From NCBI RefSeq assembly GCF_000224145.3, contig NC_020167.2:2557611-2621610 (forward strand): a stretch of DNA of 64,000 nt, read 5' to 3'. The notes beneath the pieces were generated by a model. It ran no database searches, was not told the DNA's origin, and worked only from the letters and a program-made list of their open reading frames with translations. Positions 36,101 to 48,095 of the stretch are shown piece after piece; the first letter of the stretch is position 1, and each line of letters starts with the position of its first letter. A program made the position numbers and the translations under genes. Source of the DNA: Ciona intestinalis. Lineage: Eukaryota; Chordata; Ascidiacea; Phlebobranchia; Cionidae.

Positions 36101-39100
36101 TTTAAAAATATTTTTTTAAACTTTTTAATACTTGTATTCTCTAAAAAAGTCTTATAATACACCGTTAACCTATGTGACACTGTTAACTTTTACTTTTAAT
36201 TACAAGTTTGTGTATGTTGAATTGAGAAATTTTATATTAAAAATTAACAGGCACAAAATCTTATACAATAGGTTTAGCAATATTTTTCCATAATAAAGTT
36301 TAAAGTTATATTGTGTAAGTGTGTAAACCTTAACTAACATCATAGTAATTACCTGAAGCAGAGATTTTATTCTGTTTGTATTGATTGAGACAGCAGATAT
36401 GGAGGCTTGTGTTTGAGTCAGATGTTGCTGGAGTAAAGTTGTGCAATCAAACGCTTCACTCTTCATGTGGACATTGAATAAATGCTGAAAATATAAATAT
36501 TATATTGGTATCAAGGTTAATAATCCTCTATTGGTAATTATTAATTTGCTTTGCTGTAATTGGCCCGATGAAGGTGGTCTAAAAATGTCATCAATACTTT
36601 AGTCAGTAAAGTAATACAATGCCAGTAGAGCTGTATTAGACTTAATTATTAATATGTTATTTTCACATTTCATTTGGTAGTAACGAAACACATTCAAAGA
36701 AATATTAAACCGTATTCTCTTGACACGCATAATCTGTTGTTAGTTGTTTAAAACACAGTCAGGAAGGATGTTTGGATATTGTGTGCTGTAGGTGTCCTGT
36801 CTTCCCCCACCTTACTATATATTATATATATCAACCATTGTTTTAGGCATTGTTGTAATGTAGTAAAAACAAAAGTTATTAATTTCAAAATCTTGAGAAA
36901 ACTTTATTTTAAAAATCACTTGGTATACAGGATGCAAACATATGCTGCCTATCAAGCTATAAAATATTTCCTGTTACATATACAGACTTCACATTGTTTA
37001 CCTGAAAGAATTGGATTGCTTTGAACAGTGGTTCCATGTTAGTTGATTCATCCAATGTATCTTTCCTTAGTAGATCAGCAAGATGGTCGAGTATTCTTTC
37101 ATGTGGCGCCATCTCGTGGTAAAGTGTTCCAACTTTTTGGAACAATTCCACTGAACATATACCGAGTGCTCTACAAAGGAAGAAGGGTAACATGGTTTTC
37201 ATTTTACTTATCGGTAAAAAAAGAATATTTAGAGTGGTGTATTTCATATCCTTACTATTCTTTCAGAGAGTTGTTAATTGGTAAAATACAATTAGACAAT
37301 TAGTTACAACACAAGTTTAAACATATTTTGTAAACTTCCACACTAAAATACATTTCACACTCATAAAAATATTTAAAGTGAATAAAAATGTATCTGATTT
37401 ACAACAATAAGTAAAAAAAAACGCAACCAGAAAAAATAAGCTACAATTGTTATTATTTTCAAATGTATCGGTTTTAAAACTAACCAGAAAACATTTGTTT
37501 TATAAATCTAGCATGACTTACTCATTATATTTGTCAAGTAAGATTTGTAGTTGAGTCAAATGAAGCACGGCAGACGATGCAAATGTAAGTTGTTCACCCA
37601 GTGTACCTCCAACATCACTGGGAGTTGAATTTAACTCAAATTTCTCAGTTATTAACTCAGCTGTGATTATGGAAAGATTATTAAATGACCTTTAACTGAT
37701 TAACCCTTTAATTGTGATTTATTTCTTTGCTAGGTGACTTGATTTGCCTTACTTTTGGCCATACAACAATGTCAACATATGTTTTTATTCTATGTTGTTG
37801 CATTGCCAAATTAGAGGGCTTGCAGGTCGCATGTAGTCCATGAAAATAGCTTGGACATCCTATTTCATTATGCATTGCAAAATTTTAATAATAGGATTAT
37901 GCAGATAATTTAAAATACAGGGGGTATGTTTATTTCTAAAAATGCACATTCCTTAAGAGTTGTAAGGTTAATGTAATAATGTAAAAGGGCCATGGCGTTT
38001 GCCAAGTGCCACCGTGTATTTCGAGGTCTACCGCCCTATCACCCACCTATAATATGAGCTTTGCATGAAATCCTCTCAACCAGAAGTAAAACTTGAACAC
38101 AATCATTGTCACCAGCTCTTCTATTGAACATATCAGGCATATACATGAGGAGTAGTTTGGCATGGTTCGTTGCCTGAGAGACGTCGAGCTTACGGAGTTC
38201 GTGGTCAATTGATCGAGCAGCTGCCTGTGGTAGTTATTTGCGTTATTTCGAGGCCCATTTCTTACTTTTTAATAAAGTTAGTGCGATTGAATTCATAAAT
38301 ATTGGATGAACTGTAATTATACCCATCAAATTACACAACAGTATAATGGCAAGATAAAACTAAGCGTTAAAATTGTTAAAATGTAAAATAGAAAAGCTTT
38401 TTTAAAAAAGGAGCTGTTGCTAAATTATCAAAAAATATATTTCTATTAAAGTCTAAATATATTAAAAACTACCTGAACTGGTATTTAAAAAATTGACAAG
38501 CATATTTTTCAAGGAAAACTATTTAATATAACTGAAGTACAATAAATCTAAAGAAATAATAAGCCAACTCTGGCACTTCAGGTCCCCATTGTGCTTCGCT
38601 ATAGGACCAATACAGTACAATTTATACAAAATATTCGGCATTATCTATTTGACCTAACCTGGCAACACACCAGACGCGGTACCTCATTCATATTAAACAG
38701 TATTGAAGATCTTACCTTTGTTTCCACCATCTTGATTTGATAATTGAATGAAGGAGGTTGGGAGGATTGACTCTCAGCATCCGACCTCTCTTCCTGCTCA
38801 CTCTGGGAGGACCTTAGCTCATGATTTGCATCTTGGAGCTCTTGGACTAACTTCCGGAACTTCTGGATGGTATCCTGGAAAAACATATTGATGGTTTTAT
38901 TAGGTAGAAAAAATAGTAACATATTTGAATACGAAAAAAAAGGAAAATTTACCAAAAAAGTTTATCCTTTTGGCAAATGAGTTAACACAAATATTGGATA
39001 CAAGAATCAAGATAAACTGGCACAAACTATACAGTAATGCGACAAGAATTACATTCTGTTTGTGATAAATAGAGTCACTTAAAATTAAAAACAAAGATTG

Positions 39101-42100
39101 CGAAACATCTTCACCTGATAATCACCAACCACATCACTGGATGCGAGTAACTTCCTCTCAATCTCTCGAACTTTCGATCGCATCATGTCCGACTCCTCTC
39201 TCAGCTCCAACTCAAGATCACGAGCGTTCTCTTGCAGCTCCTCATTCATTTCGTTGATCAACTCCTGGATGTTGAAAAAGAGGAGGAATAAAAATAAAAA
39301 AATCATAAAATTTGGATATTTTTTTCATTATTTTCCATGATTTTAGGTGTCATAAATTTGTTCTTGGAAAAAAACTGCATCTTAATTTTTTTGCATATTA
39401 CTGTATTAGCAAGCGGTTAAAATAAACTGCATGATGTCCGGCAACTACTTTATTCAATAGACCCACCAAATCATGTATTTGTTCTAACATGTCTGCAATC
39501 TTTTCCTCTTGCTCAAGATTTTTCTCGGTCAGTGTTTCCACCATTTCTTCAGCTCCTTGCGCAATATCTACTTGCTCCTTTAGTTCATCCACGGTTGATT
39601 CAGCCTGAAACAAATGGTTAACATTTATTTTTACCTACATAATAAAGGGTGTAGAGAGTTATGATATAATGTTAATAATAATAACTTTGTTATAATAACC
39701 ACATGAATTATTAGAACATCATTATAACGATCACCTATTTGCAGTTAGTTTACTTACAACTTCCAAAGCTGCAGCTAGTTTATCTTTCTTCTGCGTAATT
39801 TCTTTAAGTTCTTTGTTCTTCTTCTCCATCTGTTTCTCTAGATTATGATACTCGGCTTTTTCTGCAGTTGAGAGATCCCGCATTCTGCAAGTAACATGTA
39901 CATGGTGCGAAATGACTTGAATATCTTGTACGATGAAAAACACTTCTTTAACCTCACATGACGGGCAATGATAATTGTTCTAACACAGGTGTCTTAAATT
40001 GTTTCATACACCTCGTACCCGTTTACGAGTTACAGCTTCTACAACTTTGTGGGTTATTGTTTCTATTCTATATAAAAAAAGTCTGTAGGTTTGATCGTAC
40101 AAACCTGACAAGTGCTTCTTTTAGTTTATTATTCTGTTCCTCCATTTGTTTGACTTGATAAGTTGATGCTGCTCCATCTGTTCCACTTTCTTCAATCTCT
40201 GCTTTCATAATCTCAAGATCAGTTTGCAATTCTTCCACTTTATCAGTAAGAGCTTCAATCTTTAAAATAAAAACACCAATATTTTAAGATGCCAAGTGTG
40301 CAAATGTTTTAAACATAAACACACGATTAATTGAAGTTATGCTTTATTCTGTGAAAAATACTCTGACCACAACAGCACCAAAACCTGTTAAACCTGCCAA
40401 TTTATTCAGCAGAGCAAATAACTGATATGATGGTTTTCAAGATGTTTTATAAAATCTTTTAGAAAAACTATTTCCAAGATGAGTTACTGACCTCACGTTG
40501 CATGGATTCAACTTTTTCTTCGGCCATTTCCTTATCCAAGGTTGCCATCTCCACTGTTTCATGAACATCAGACATTTCATCAACATAGCGTGCCTTGTCT
40601 TCTACAGTTTCTTGCAGTTCCTGAAATAGTAAATAAAAAAACATTAGTTTGGACAGACTTTTAGAGTAACTAAAAATTATTTTCATTAGGACTTTGATTT
40701 AACACTGAAGCCAATTCAATGGAATGTTTTTACTTTTATTATTCTTTGTTTAATCAAATTTTATTCTTTGAGCAGGTTTATGGAGTAAAATTACAATCAT
40801 CATACATTACTACCGAATTAAAAATATTTTTTCTACCTATTCATTTTTTTAAAACAATTTTCCCAACTACACAGAATACTAATATCCAACAAATTACAGT
40901 TTAAGCATATTGCATTATATCTAATAACAGAAAGCTTTTAATGTTTATAATCCTATATCTTCCAACCTTTTTAATTTCCCTGATTTGTTTAGCTTGATCT
41001 TGAATCTGATCCGACATTCTCGTTTTAACGTCCGTGAGTTGCTGAAATTGAATCCTTATCTTCTCGTATTCTTTCAGCTTTCCTCGATCTTCCTGATCGC
41101 CATAGAAATCATATATTTAGAAATCATAGAAATCATATATTTAGAAGAATATGTGAAAAACAATCATTCACACGAATTTTTTATTGTCTTGAAGAGAAGT
41201 TATTATAAAGGATAGAGAAATATCCATTTTGAAAATGTCAACAAACACACGCCACATCTTATTGCAAAAATATATAACAAAACAATTATTAAACATATAT
41301 AAAATACCCCGACATATCACTAACTGTTGGCAATATACTAGCAAACCAATAATTCGCAAAAAAAGTGGGTTGTGTAGAGAAACACTGACTTAAAAGTATT
41401 TAATATGACACTTGGTCAAAATAAGATAAATCAATTTTAATGCTTTATTCTTGAAATAGGCCTGTGTTGCTTGTTAACAAAACAAAATCTATTTATTTTA
41501 ATAATTATTAGGTTGTGGGTAATGATAATGCACAAGTGGATGCAATGTGTAATAAGCCTTACACACGGTGCACAATGCGCCAGATATTTGAAATACCTGA
41601 CGTTTTATTCGGATAGTTTCATATTTTTCCTTCCATTCTTTAACAGAAGCTTTTAGAGAATCAATTTCCATCATTGAAATACCAGGGACAAAGTTAGAAG
41701 AACTGCAATAAATACAATTAGGTAATGTAACCGAATTTTGGTCTATCAATTGAATAAAACTAATATTACTGAAAAAGTAAAGCAACTATCAGTCTGGCTT
41801 AGCAAGTTGAAAAAATAGCCTACAATACAATATGTTTAAAAATCAAATTGTTCATTTAATAATGTAAAAAGGTAGATACCTGAATGGAGCAGGAGTAGTT
41901 GGAGGGGGAGGACTTGGTTCTCGTACTGGCACCGGTTCCGGAGCAGGTTTGGAAATCTGAGCAGGTTTGGGAGTTTCGGGAAGTTGCTCCTGTTTTGGAG
42001 CAAAAGATAATCGAGACCCTGCTCTTGGTTGAGCAAGAGAGGAAGGAGTTTGGAGACGAGATTGACGAGAAGGACTGCTAGATCGAGGCTCCCTTTGTGA

Positions 42101-43583
42101 AACCTGTCATATATGATGTGTCATATAAAGAATACATTGGGCTTGATTTTTATTGCAGCAAATATCGTTGCAAGAATCACTTCATTAACAATATATCCGG
42201 GCCGAAATTAGGTAATTTATCCCAGTTAGTAAAATTTGATAATATTGACACGATTCATACCATGCAATGCATATGTTGAAATTAGACACATTGCAAAGCC
42301 TCAAATTAAATCGAATGTTTCCGAACATTATTTCCATTTTTTAACGTAATTGTAAGAAACACTCCATTGTCAATTAACAAGGCAGCTGCAGCATTTCTTT
42401 AATATACCAGCTTACCAAGGATTTATGTGTAATTTTTTTATACAATACAACTATTTTAAGACAAAAGAAGTTAAACATATAATGTTAAACAAATAGTACA
42501 AATAAAATTACCCGTTTCAATGATGTTGGCAGCATGGATTCTCCAACTGAAAATTAAACATTTATAAGCACAGAGTTTTACATATGTTGTGCTGCTTAAA
42601 ATTTAAAGTACAAACCTGTCTTTTTAGCAACTGGTGGGGTAGCAGCTTGTAGTACCTGAATCTGACCTTGTCGAACAAAAACACCTGAAGAAAAATAAGT
42701 ATATATTTGTTATGTAAAAGGTGTTCATATTATATTAATATGAAATAGCTTTGCAGCTAATATTATGACATTGGTTAGAACGCCTTTCTGTAATTTAGTG
42801 ATTTTGGGTTCAAGGCTCGTCGCTGCCTCCATTGTGGCAGATGTGGTTAATGGTCGTAAATTAAATTGCCAGCAATACATTGAATAAGATTATGTGTTTT
42901 AGTCAAAAAATGCCGGTAATCAAAATGTAATACTGAAATTGCTAAAAAAAGCTGTATTAGACTAAATTATATGCCTGGCAAGAACAACATATGTTAAACT
43001 GTATATCTATAAAAATAGATAGGCCTAATATTTATTTCCAATTACACGTTGTCTTACCACAACTTGGGTCACAAGTAAAATATCTTTTTCCTTGAACTTC
43101 CCCATCATTCTTACCAAGTGCTCCATCCAATGTAACTCCAATCCATTTACCACTGTTTCAAAAAAACAAATCAAATTCCTGCTTAAGTTACACTGAAACA
43201 ACAAAACAGATCTTGGAGTTAAATTTGTACATAACATAATAAAAGTTGCATTAAACATATACGAACTACTCAATAATGGTAGCGGCAGTTTTATACAAAT
43301 TATAATCAGTAATGGTTTGAATTTCCCAACATCAACAGGTAGATCCAAAGATTTTAAAGTAACATATGAAATTTCACGATGTACAGACTTCTGGTTACAG
43401 ACAGTTTTCACGATGTACAGACTTCTGGTTACAGACAGTTAAATTGCAAACTAAAATTAAAGGAGAAAGTTAAGCTACTAACCTTGCAAACATGGTGGTT
43501 CCAATGTAGGAGATGACACCCGTCAATCCCTTTCCCACAATCTCAACCTTTGCACCAACTTTGATTGGCAAGTTCTCCGCCAT
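30145..43583 (-). CDS. DCTN1: Dynactin subunit 1 (p150Glued), complete, 27 coding exons
   Basis: Largest dynactin subunit, linking dynein to microtubules and cargo. Exons: 43583-43483, 43152-43058, 42684-42616, 42546-42512, 42103-41880, 41702-41597, 41092-40967, 40620-40492, 40259-40105, 39884-39758, 39604-39467, 39264-39115, 38874-38716, 38224-38047, 37660-37522, 37170-37002, 36484-36353, 35964-35812, 35253-35095, 34776-34651, 33869-33707, 33469-33361, 32748-32549, 32141-32008, 31866-31725, 31157-30976, 30291-30145. Every junction keeps frame and gives 1248 residues, close to the vertebrate length. The N-terminal CAP-Gly domain has the GKNDG signature at 47-51. A basic Ser/Pro linker follows (about 100-175), then coiled coil 1 (about 178-540, with [16 protein letters not shown]), an intercoil domain (about 540-890, with [16 protein letters not shown]), coiled coil 2 and a short globular tail. 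The start ATG has an AAAATGG context. Confidence 0.95.
31461..31645. mobile_element. MITE-like inverted-repeat element, copy f
   Basis: About 185 bp with ends TTAGTATGGTGGGGAAAGAC and TCCCCCACCCTACTGTA, in the DCTN1 intron between exons at 31725 and 31157. Same interior orientation as copies a-c. Confidence 0.8.
35987..36050. repeat. Short tandem repeat, 21-bp unit, about three copies
   Basis: The unit ATTTTAAAACTCATAAGGGA(T) occurs at 35987 and 36008 and decays in a third copy from 36029. It is in a DCTN1 intron. The open frame spanning it is an artefact of the repeat. Confidence 0.75.
36655..36820. mobile_element. MITE-like element, copy g (left end lost)
   Basis: Retains the interior (TTGTTTAAAACACAGTCAGG) and the right end TGTCTTCCCCCACCTTACTA, but no recognisable left inverted repeat. 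DCTN1 intron. Confidence 0.65.
41101..41146. repeat. Tandem duplication, 24-bp unit
   Basis: CATAGAAATCATATATTTAG is repeated twice (41101 and 41125) immediately upstream of the acceptor of the DCTN1 exon 41092-40967. Confidence 0.75.
42765..42850 (+). mobile_element. Possible tRNA-derived SINE head
   Basis: TTGGTTAGAACGC at 42771-42783 resembles a tRNA D-arm/A-box, and GGGTTCAAGGCTC at 42806-42818 resembles a T-arm/B-box, with plausible spacing. The sequence does not fold as a clean tRNA and lies in a DCTN1 intron. A decayed tRNA-derived SINE is my best reading; chance similarity is possible. Confidence 0.35.
43373..43440. repeat. Perfect 34-bp tandem duplication
   Basis: The unit starting TTCACGATGTACAGACTTCT is present at 43373-43406 and again at 43407-43440 without a mismatch, so it is recent. 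It lies in DCTN1 intron 1. Confidence 0.9.
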
Positions 43584-44567
43584 TTTTATCAATTGCAAAA
43601 ATAAGTTACACTAACATCACCTAACTTAAACTAGAAATTAATGCAAAGTTTCAGTTTTAAATGTCATGCACAGTGGTGTGTTGCGCTAGTACTGTAGTTA
43701 AGGTGTGTTTTGAACCAACTTTGGCTTAATTATAGCTACATATTAAACTATAATTGTAACTGGAAAAAATTGGAGAATATTGAGATAAACCTAACATTAA
43801 GGTATTTAACATGTGACAAATAGGTTATAAATAACGATAATGTACAAAATATTTTAGTTGACATACTTAAAAAAATAGGACAAATTTGTAATAAGGAATG
43901 TCACTGGTTAATTTGTCATGTAACTCTACACAGCTGTATCATTCAACAAAAAACAAAGCTTTATTTTTAATAGAAGGTTGGGTAATGATCAAAATCATTT
44001 AAATCAAACAGCTAGACTTTTACATATAGATAAATGAATGAAATTATATTGGCAAAAATTATAAGCCGTTGTAAGCAATATTAGTTAAATTAACTTACAT
44101 TTAAACAAAAGCACATATACAACAGACATAAGCGTAATGTTATTGGTGCCTGGGGTGACCAGATATCCCAACTTTTAACACATCATGGGTTTTGAAACTT
44201 AAGTTTCAAGCTGAAACAGCCTTTACCCTGCTGCTAGGTGTCTAAACAAACAAGCAGAGCAAAGTATATTATATTCAGTATTCACCACAACTAAAACATT
44301 TCCCGGGTTATAATAACTATATAAAATTGAATTTTAGCACCCCAGGTTTACTAAAACTTAAAAAAACGTGACGCATATGCAGACATGCACAACAAGGAAC
44401 AAAATTGAGAGGGAATAAAATGGCACCAAATCATTGCAACGATAAACAGTAGCAAATTTGAATTTTAAATAAAACAATTTGAATACTGCATACTATGAGC
44501 ATGTAAGTTAGTAGTCATTATAATTAAAGTGTCCTACAATTTATAAATAAAAAATAGAAAGGCCTAT
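43584..44567. other. Intergenic region between ARL2 stop and DCTN1 start
   Basis: 984 bp, AT-rich. It should hold the ARL2 3' untranslated region and the DCTN1 promoter. I see no further exon, RNA gene or clear repeat. Confidence 0.6.
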
Positions 44568-45260
44568 TCAGTCAAGAGTGAAAATACGACTGGATATATC
44601 ATCTATTAACCAGTCTATTCCTTCAAGTAAATTTTTGCCAGTAACAGCACTGCATGGTAATATTGACCAATGGTGCGTTTTGATGCCTTCCAGGTCCAAT
44701 ATCTGAAAATACACCATGTTTTTTAAAAAGCATGCTTTGACAGTAAGAGAGCATTTTAGCCATGGAAAAAATTCTGCTAGCAAAGTATAGGAAAAATACT
44801 TTTTTTGAAATTTAAATTAACCAATATTACAGATACCACAAACAAATTTACAAATAAGAACTGTTTACAGCCAACTCTAGTATATTTTGTTACAATTTTT
44901 ATCTGACTTGAACAATATTGGGTATATCAGAACGCTCCCACATAATGCTAGTTAATCAAGCACCACAGGTTAAAAAACACTGGCTTAGATATTCTTAACT
45001 ACAAAAGCATAAACAAAGGTACATTTAAGTGCGTCACCTCTTTTATTTCTTCCGAAGAAAGAGAACCCGGTAAATCTTGTTTATTTGCAAACACAAGAAG
45101 TGTAGCACCAGCTAATCTCTATTTACAAGGAAACAAATGTTAAGACAAATACAATGAAATGCTAAAATCGAGTGAAATAACAATCTACTGTATTCAAAGA
45201 CATATAACTAATTTTCTTACAGTTTCTTAAAGTAAACCACAGATTTTCCAATGACAAATT

Positions 45261-45296
<36 letters not shown>

Positions 45297-47729
45297 TATA
45301 TATAATTCGTATTATAAAAACTCATTGAAATTAAAAACAGGAGTTTAAACATAAAAAGCAATACAGAATACAGTGTAATTTATAATTGTTTTAAAAATAC
45401 CTCTTCCACCAGCAGATGATGTAATTCTTTCACACAATCTGAGAGTCTTCGTTTATCTGCACTGTCAACTACCCAAATAAGTCCATCCGTGCTCTCAAAG
45501 TAGTTTCTCCAATATGAACGAAGTGACTTCTGACCACCAACATCCCAAATGTTAAGTTTGAACCTGAGATAACAATAACATAAGCATTATTGTATTATAA
45601 TATATACCATTAATACTAATATACATACAGTTGGTAAAGTTCATGAAGAACGAAAAATTTGTAATTTAATTTTATTATATAAAAATATGTAAGACACAAA
45701 GATTAGCCGTTTTTATAACCATATGCTTATTTACATAACAGCATAATATGCTGTATATTAACAGACAAACTTAATATTAATGCAAGGGCGAAACTCTTTG
45801 CAACTCGTTTTAGAAAGAATCATTTATATTATCCGGAGATTGACATGCCTGTCATTGCTTATTTCTACAAACTATTTTTGCTATTCATTATGAACTCATA
45901 ATCACCCTCGATGTTCCACTGTTTCAATATTAAATCCCAAAGTAGGAGAAATAGTGTTAATATCTTCGCCAATAAATTTCTTCAAAATGGTTGTTTTTCC
46001 TGCGTTGTCTAATCCCCTGTAGGAATATTAAACTAAAAATTTACAATTATTTGCTTAATCATTAGACCTATTTTGAAATGCTTTCAAGTAAATATTTTAT
46101 TAATTTGATATATAAAGAGGGACATAGGCCCCAAGTTTTGAAAGGTAACACGTCAACATTGGCCAACTATGTACGGTGTGCTACGGTATAGTATATAAAT
46201 AGCCGTGCAACAGTCCATTATTATTTCTTGCGATGTAACCACTAGCTGATATCATGAAAAAGACATTGACCTTATTTAGACACAAATCGGAGATATTATC
46301 AACAAATATTTAAAGGAAAAACTAGAAATTGATGATTGGGCAATACATCTACTGTTCTCTGCAAATCGTTGGGAAAAACAACCAGAAATGATACAAAATT
46401 ACACAACGGGAATACGCTGATTCTGGATATATATGCTTATTCTGGTGTTGCATATTCTGTGGCCAAGGTACAACTAGTGGCATAGCCTGGCTTAGGGAGG
46501 GGTATAGTATTTGTATTCTACCATTCCTAACCTTTTAAAGTGCTATAAAGTGAGCATTTTAACTGCGTTACCATGATTTCAATTGTAATATTCATTTATG
46601 TTCAGAAAGATTTTACCGAGAGAGGGATTACATCTACATGATTCAATGTTGTTTAATTTCTGTAATAATCTTATTCACAGGGTCTAGACTGGGATTGGTG
46701 CAAATTAACTGACCAGGGCTTGCCTCAACCAGATCTTGTTCTTTTCCTTAAACTGAAACCTGATATTGCAGCCACAGGAGGAAAACATGGACAGGAGCGA
46801 TATGAAAAGATTGATATCCAAAAAAAGGCTGATTTAAATTTTGAAAATATCAGGACAGAAACATGGAAGGTTTGTTTTATGAACAAATTAAACTTTTTAA
46901 ACTACATGAAGGTTTAAAGTTTAACATACATAAAAGGTGGCCAAGCTAAAATAGCACAAAGCAAATATTCTATAGCATCGAACACCCACAAAGCCAAACC
47001 TCTGCACAATATTAACTCCAAGGTTTGCAAATCTGTTTTACAATTGCAGCAATAATATTATATTTAAGGACATTGATGTTGAAAATGAAATTCATCAAGT
47101 TTTTGAAGAGATTTTGCCAATGGTTGAAAATATCATGGAAGAAGTAAAAGACAAACCTATTGGAAAACTATGGATTTAATACTAGATAGTGTGATGTGTC
47201 ATATTGATACTTATACTAAGTAGCATAAATATGACACATACATATATACAGTAGGGTGGGGGAAGATGGGACACCATTAAGCTCTGTTTTCTCGTCTCAT
47301 TTAGTAGTAAACAGAAAAAATTCAAACAATTCTAAAACTACATCTTCACGACTCCCATAGACCGTTATTAATTGTTTAAAACACTACCAGAATACTTGGT
47401 TATTATGTGCTAAAGGTGTCTCACCTTCCCCTACTATATATATAATATAATATATACATATATATAGAACTCTGGTTTTCTAAAAAAATATAAATGTGAT
47501 TTTGTTCCTATGTATCTTAATCTACCAGTTGTGCAGATAAAGCACACACACTAGTTATAATATGATTTATCTTTCTACATAGGCTTAAAAGTAGCAGATT
47601 ATTGACAATTATGTGAACCACTTGTTATAAGAAGCCTTACAATATAAGAATACAACGAACTTACAGCATCAGAATTCGAACCTCTTTTTCTTTTTGTTTC
47701 ATCTTTTTTAAAATGGTCAATAATCCCAT
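44568..47729 (-). CDS. ARL2: ADP-ribosylation factor-like GTPase 2, complete
   Basis: Small GTPase that acts with tubulin cofactors and with lipid-cargo release factors. Exons 47729-47665, 46016-45906, 45563-45401, 45118-45038 and 44702-44568 join in frame to 184 residues, the length I know for vertebrate ARL2. The sequence opens [20 protein letters not shown]. It carries the P-loop GLDNAGKTT, switch [26 protein letters not shown] for guanine recognition and SAVTG near the C-terminus, and ends [11 protein letters not shown]. Identity to ARL2 rather than ARL3 rests on the N-terminus and the RLAGATLL(V)FANKQDLPG block. Intron 1 (46017-47664) contains an antisense broken thymidylate-kinase-like copy and a MITE. 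Confidence 0.96.
45265..45304. repeat. (AT)n microsatellite
   Basis: A run of alternating AT of about 40 bp with one interruption, in an ARL2 intron. Confidence 0.9.
46280..47179 (+). pseudogene. Thymidylate-kinase (DTYMK)-like pseudogene, antisense in ARL2 intron 1
   Basis: Three fragments resemble dTMP kinase. Fragment 1 (46280-46467) reads [19 protein letters not shown], then [11 protein letters not shown], then shifts frame near 46391-46402 and continues in another frame as [20 protein letters not shown]. Its 188-bp length is one base short of a multiple of three, fitting a one-base deletion. Fragment 2 (46681-46869) is in frame, with [13 protein letters not shown] and [12 protein letters not shown], between an acceptor (CACAG) and a GTTTGT donor. 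Fragment 3 (47069-47179) ends [10 protein letters not shown] and a stop, like the family C-terminus. I find no P-loop (GxxGxGK) segment upstream, and the arginine of the family's DR(Y/F) motif is isoleucine. Retained intron structure suggests a decayed genomic copy, not a processed one. A sequencing error could explain the frameshift but not the missing P-loop. Confidence 0.75.
47249..47440. mobile_element. MITE-like inverted-repeat element, copy h
   Basis: About 190 bp with ends CAGTAGGGTGGGGGAAGATG and CTCACCTTCCCCTACTATA. In ARL2 intron 1, immediately 3' of the kinase pseudogene. Confidence 0.8.
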
Positions 47730-48095
47730 ACTGAACAGTAAGATATTTAAATTCAATAAAGATATTATATAGAAGCAAATCTGCTCAAACACACAGGTAT
47801 ACTTAAATTGAATTCAGTAAGATAGCAATGACACTATGGCAGTGTAGCACGATATCGGAAAACTGAAATTTAAACCAAAACACAAATATTAACTATTCCA
47901 CACAAATCTATTTTGTATAGAAGCATTTTTTAAGAAACAATTTAAAATTATGATGGCCGGAAAATACAATCTTCTATAATATGTTGTAGATGACAGTTAC
48001 ATTTAACACACTGTATACCATTTTGTTTAAGAAAGTTCAAACAGAAATTTTTAGATTTCTAATGTGGAGCAGCTTTGATAAAATTTTCACATCGA
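47730..48095. other. UTP15 to ARL2 intergenic spacer
   Basis: 366 bp between the UTP15 stop and the ARL2 start, on the same strand. It must contain the UTP15 3' end and ARL2 5' signals. Nothing else is evident. The distance is long for a tunicate operon spacer, so co-transcription is only a weak possibility. Confidence 0.55.
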
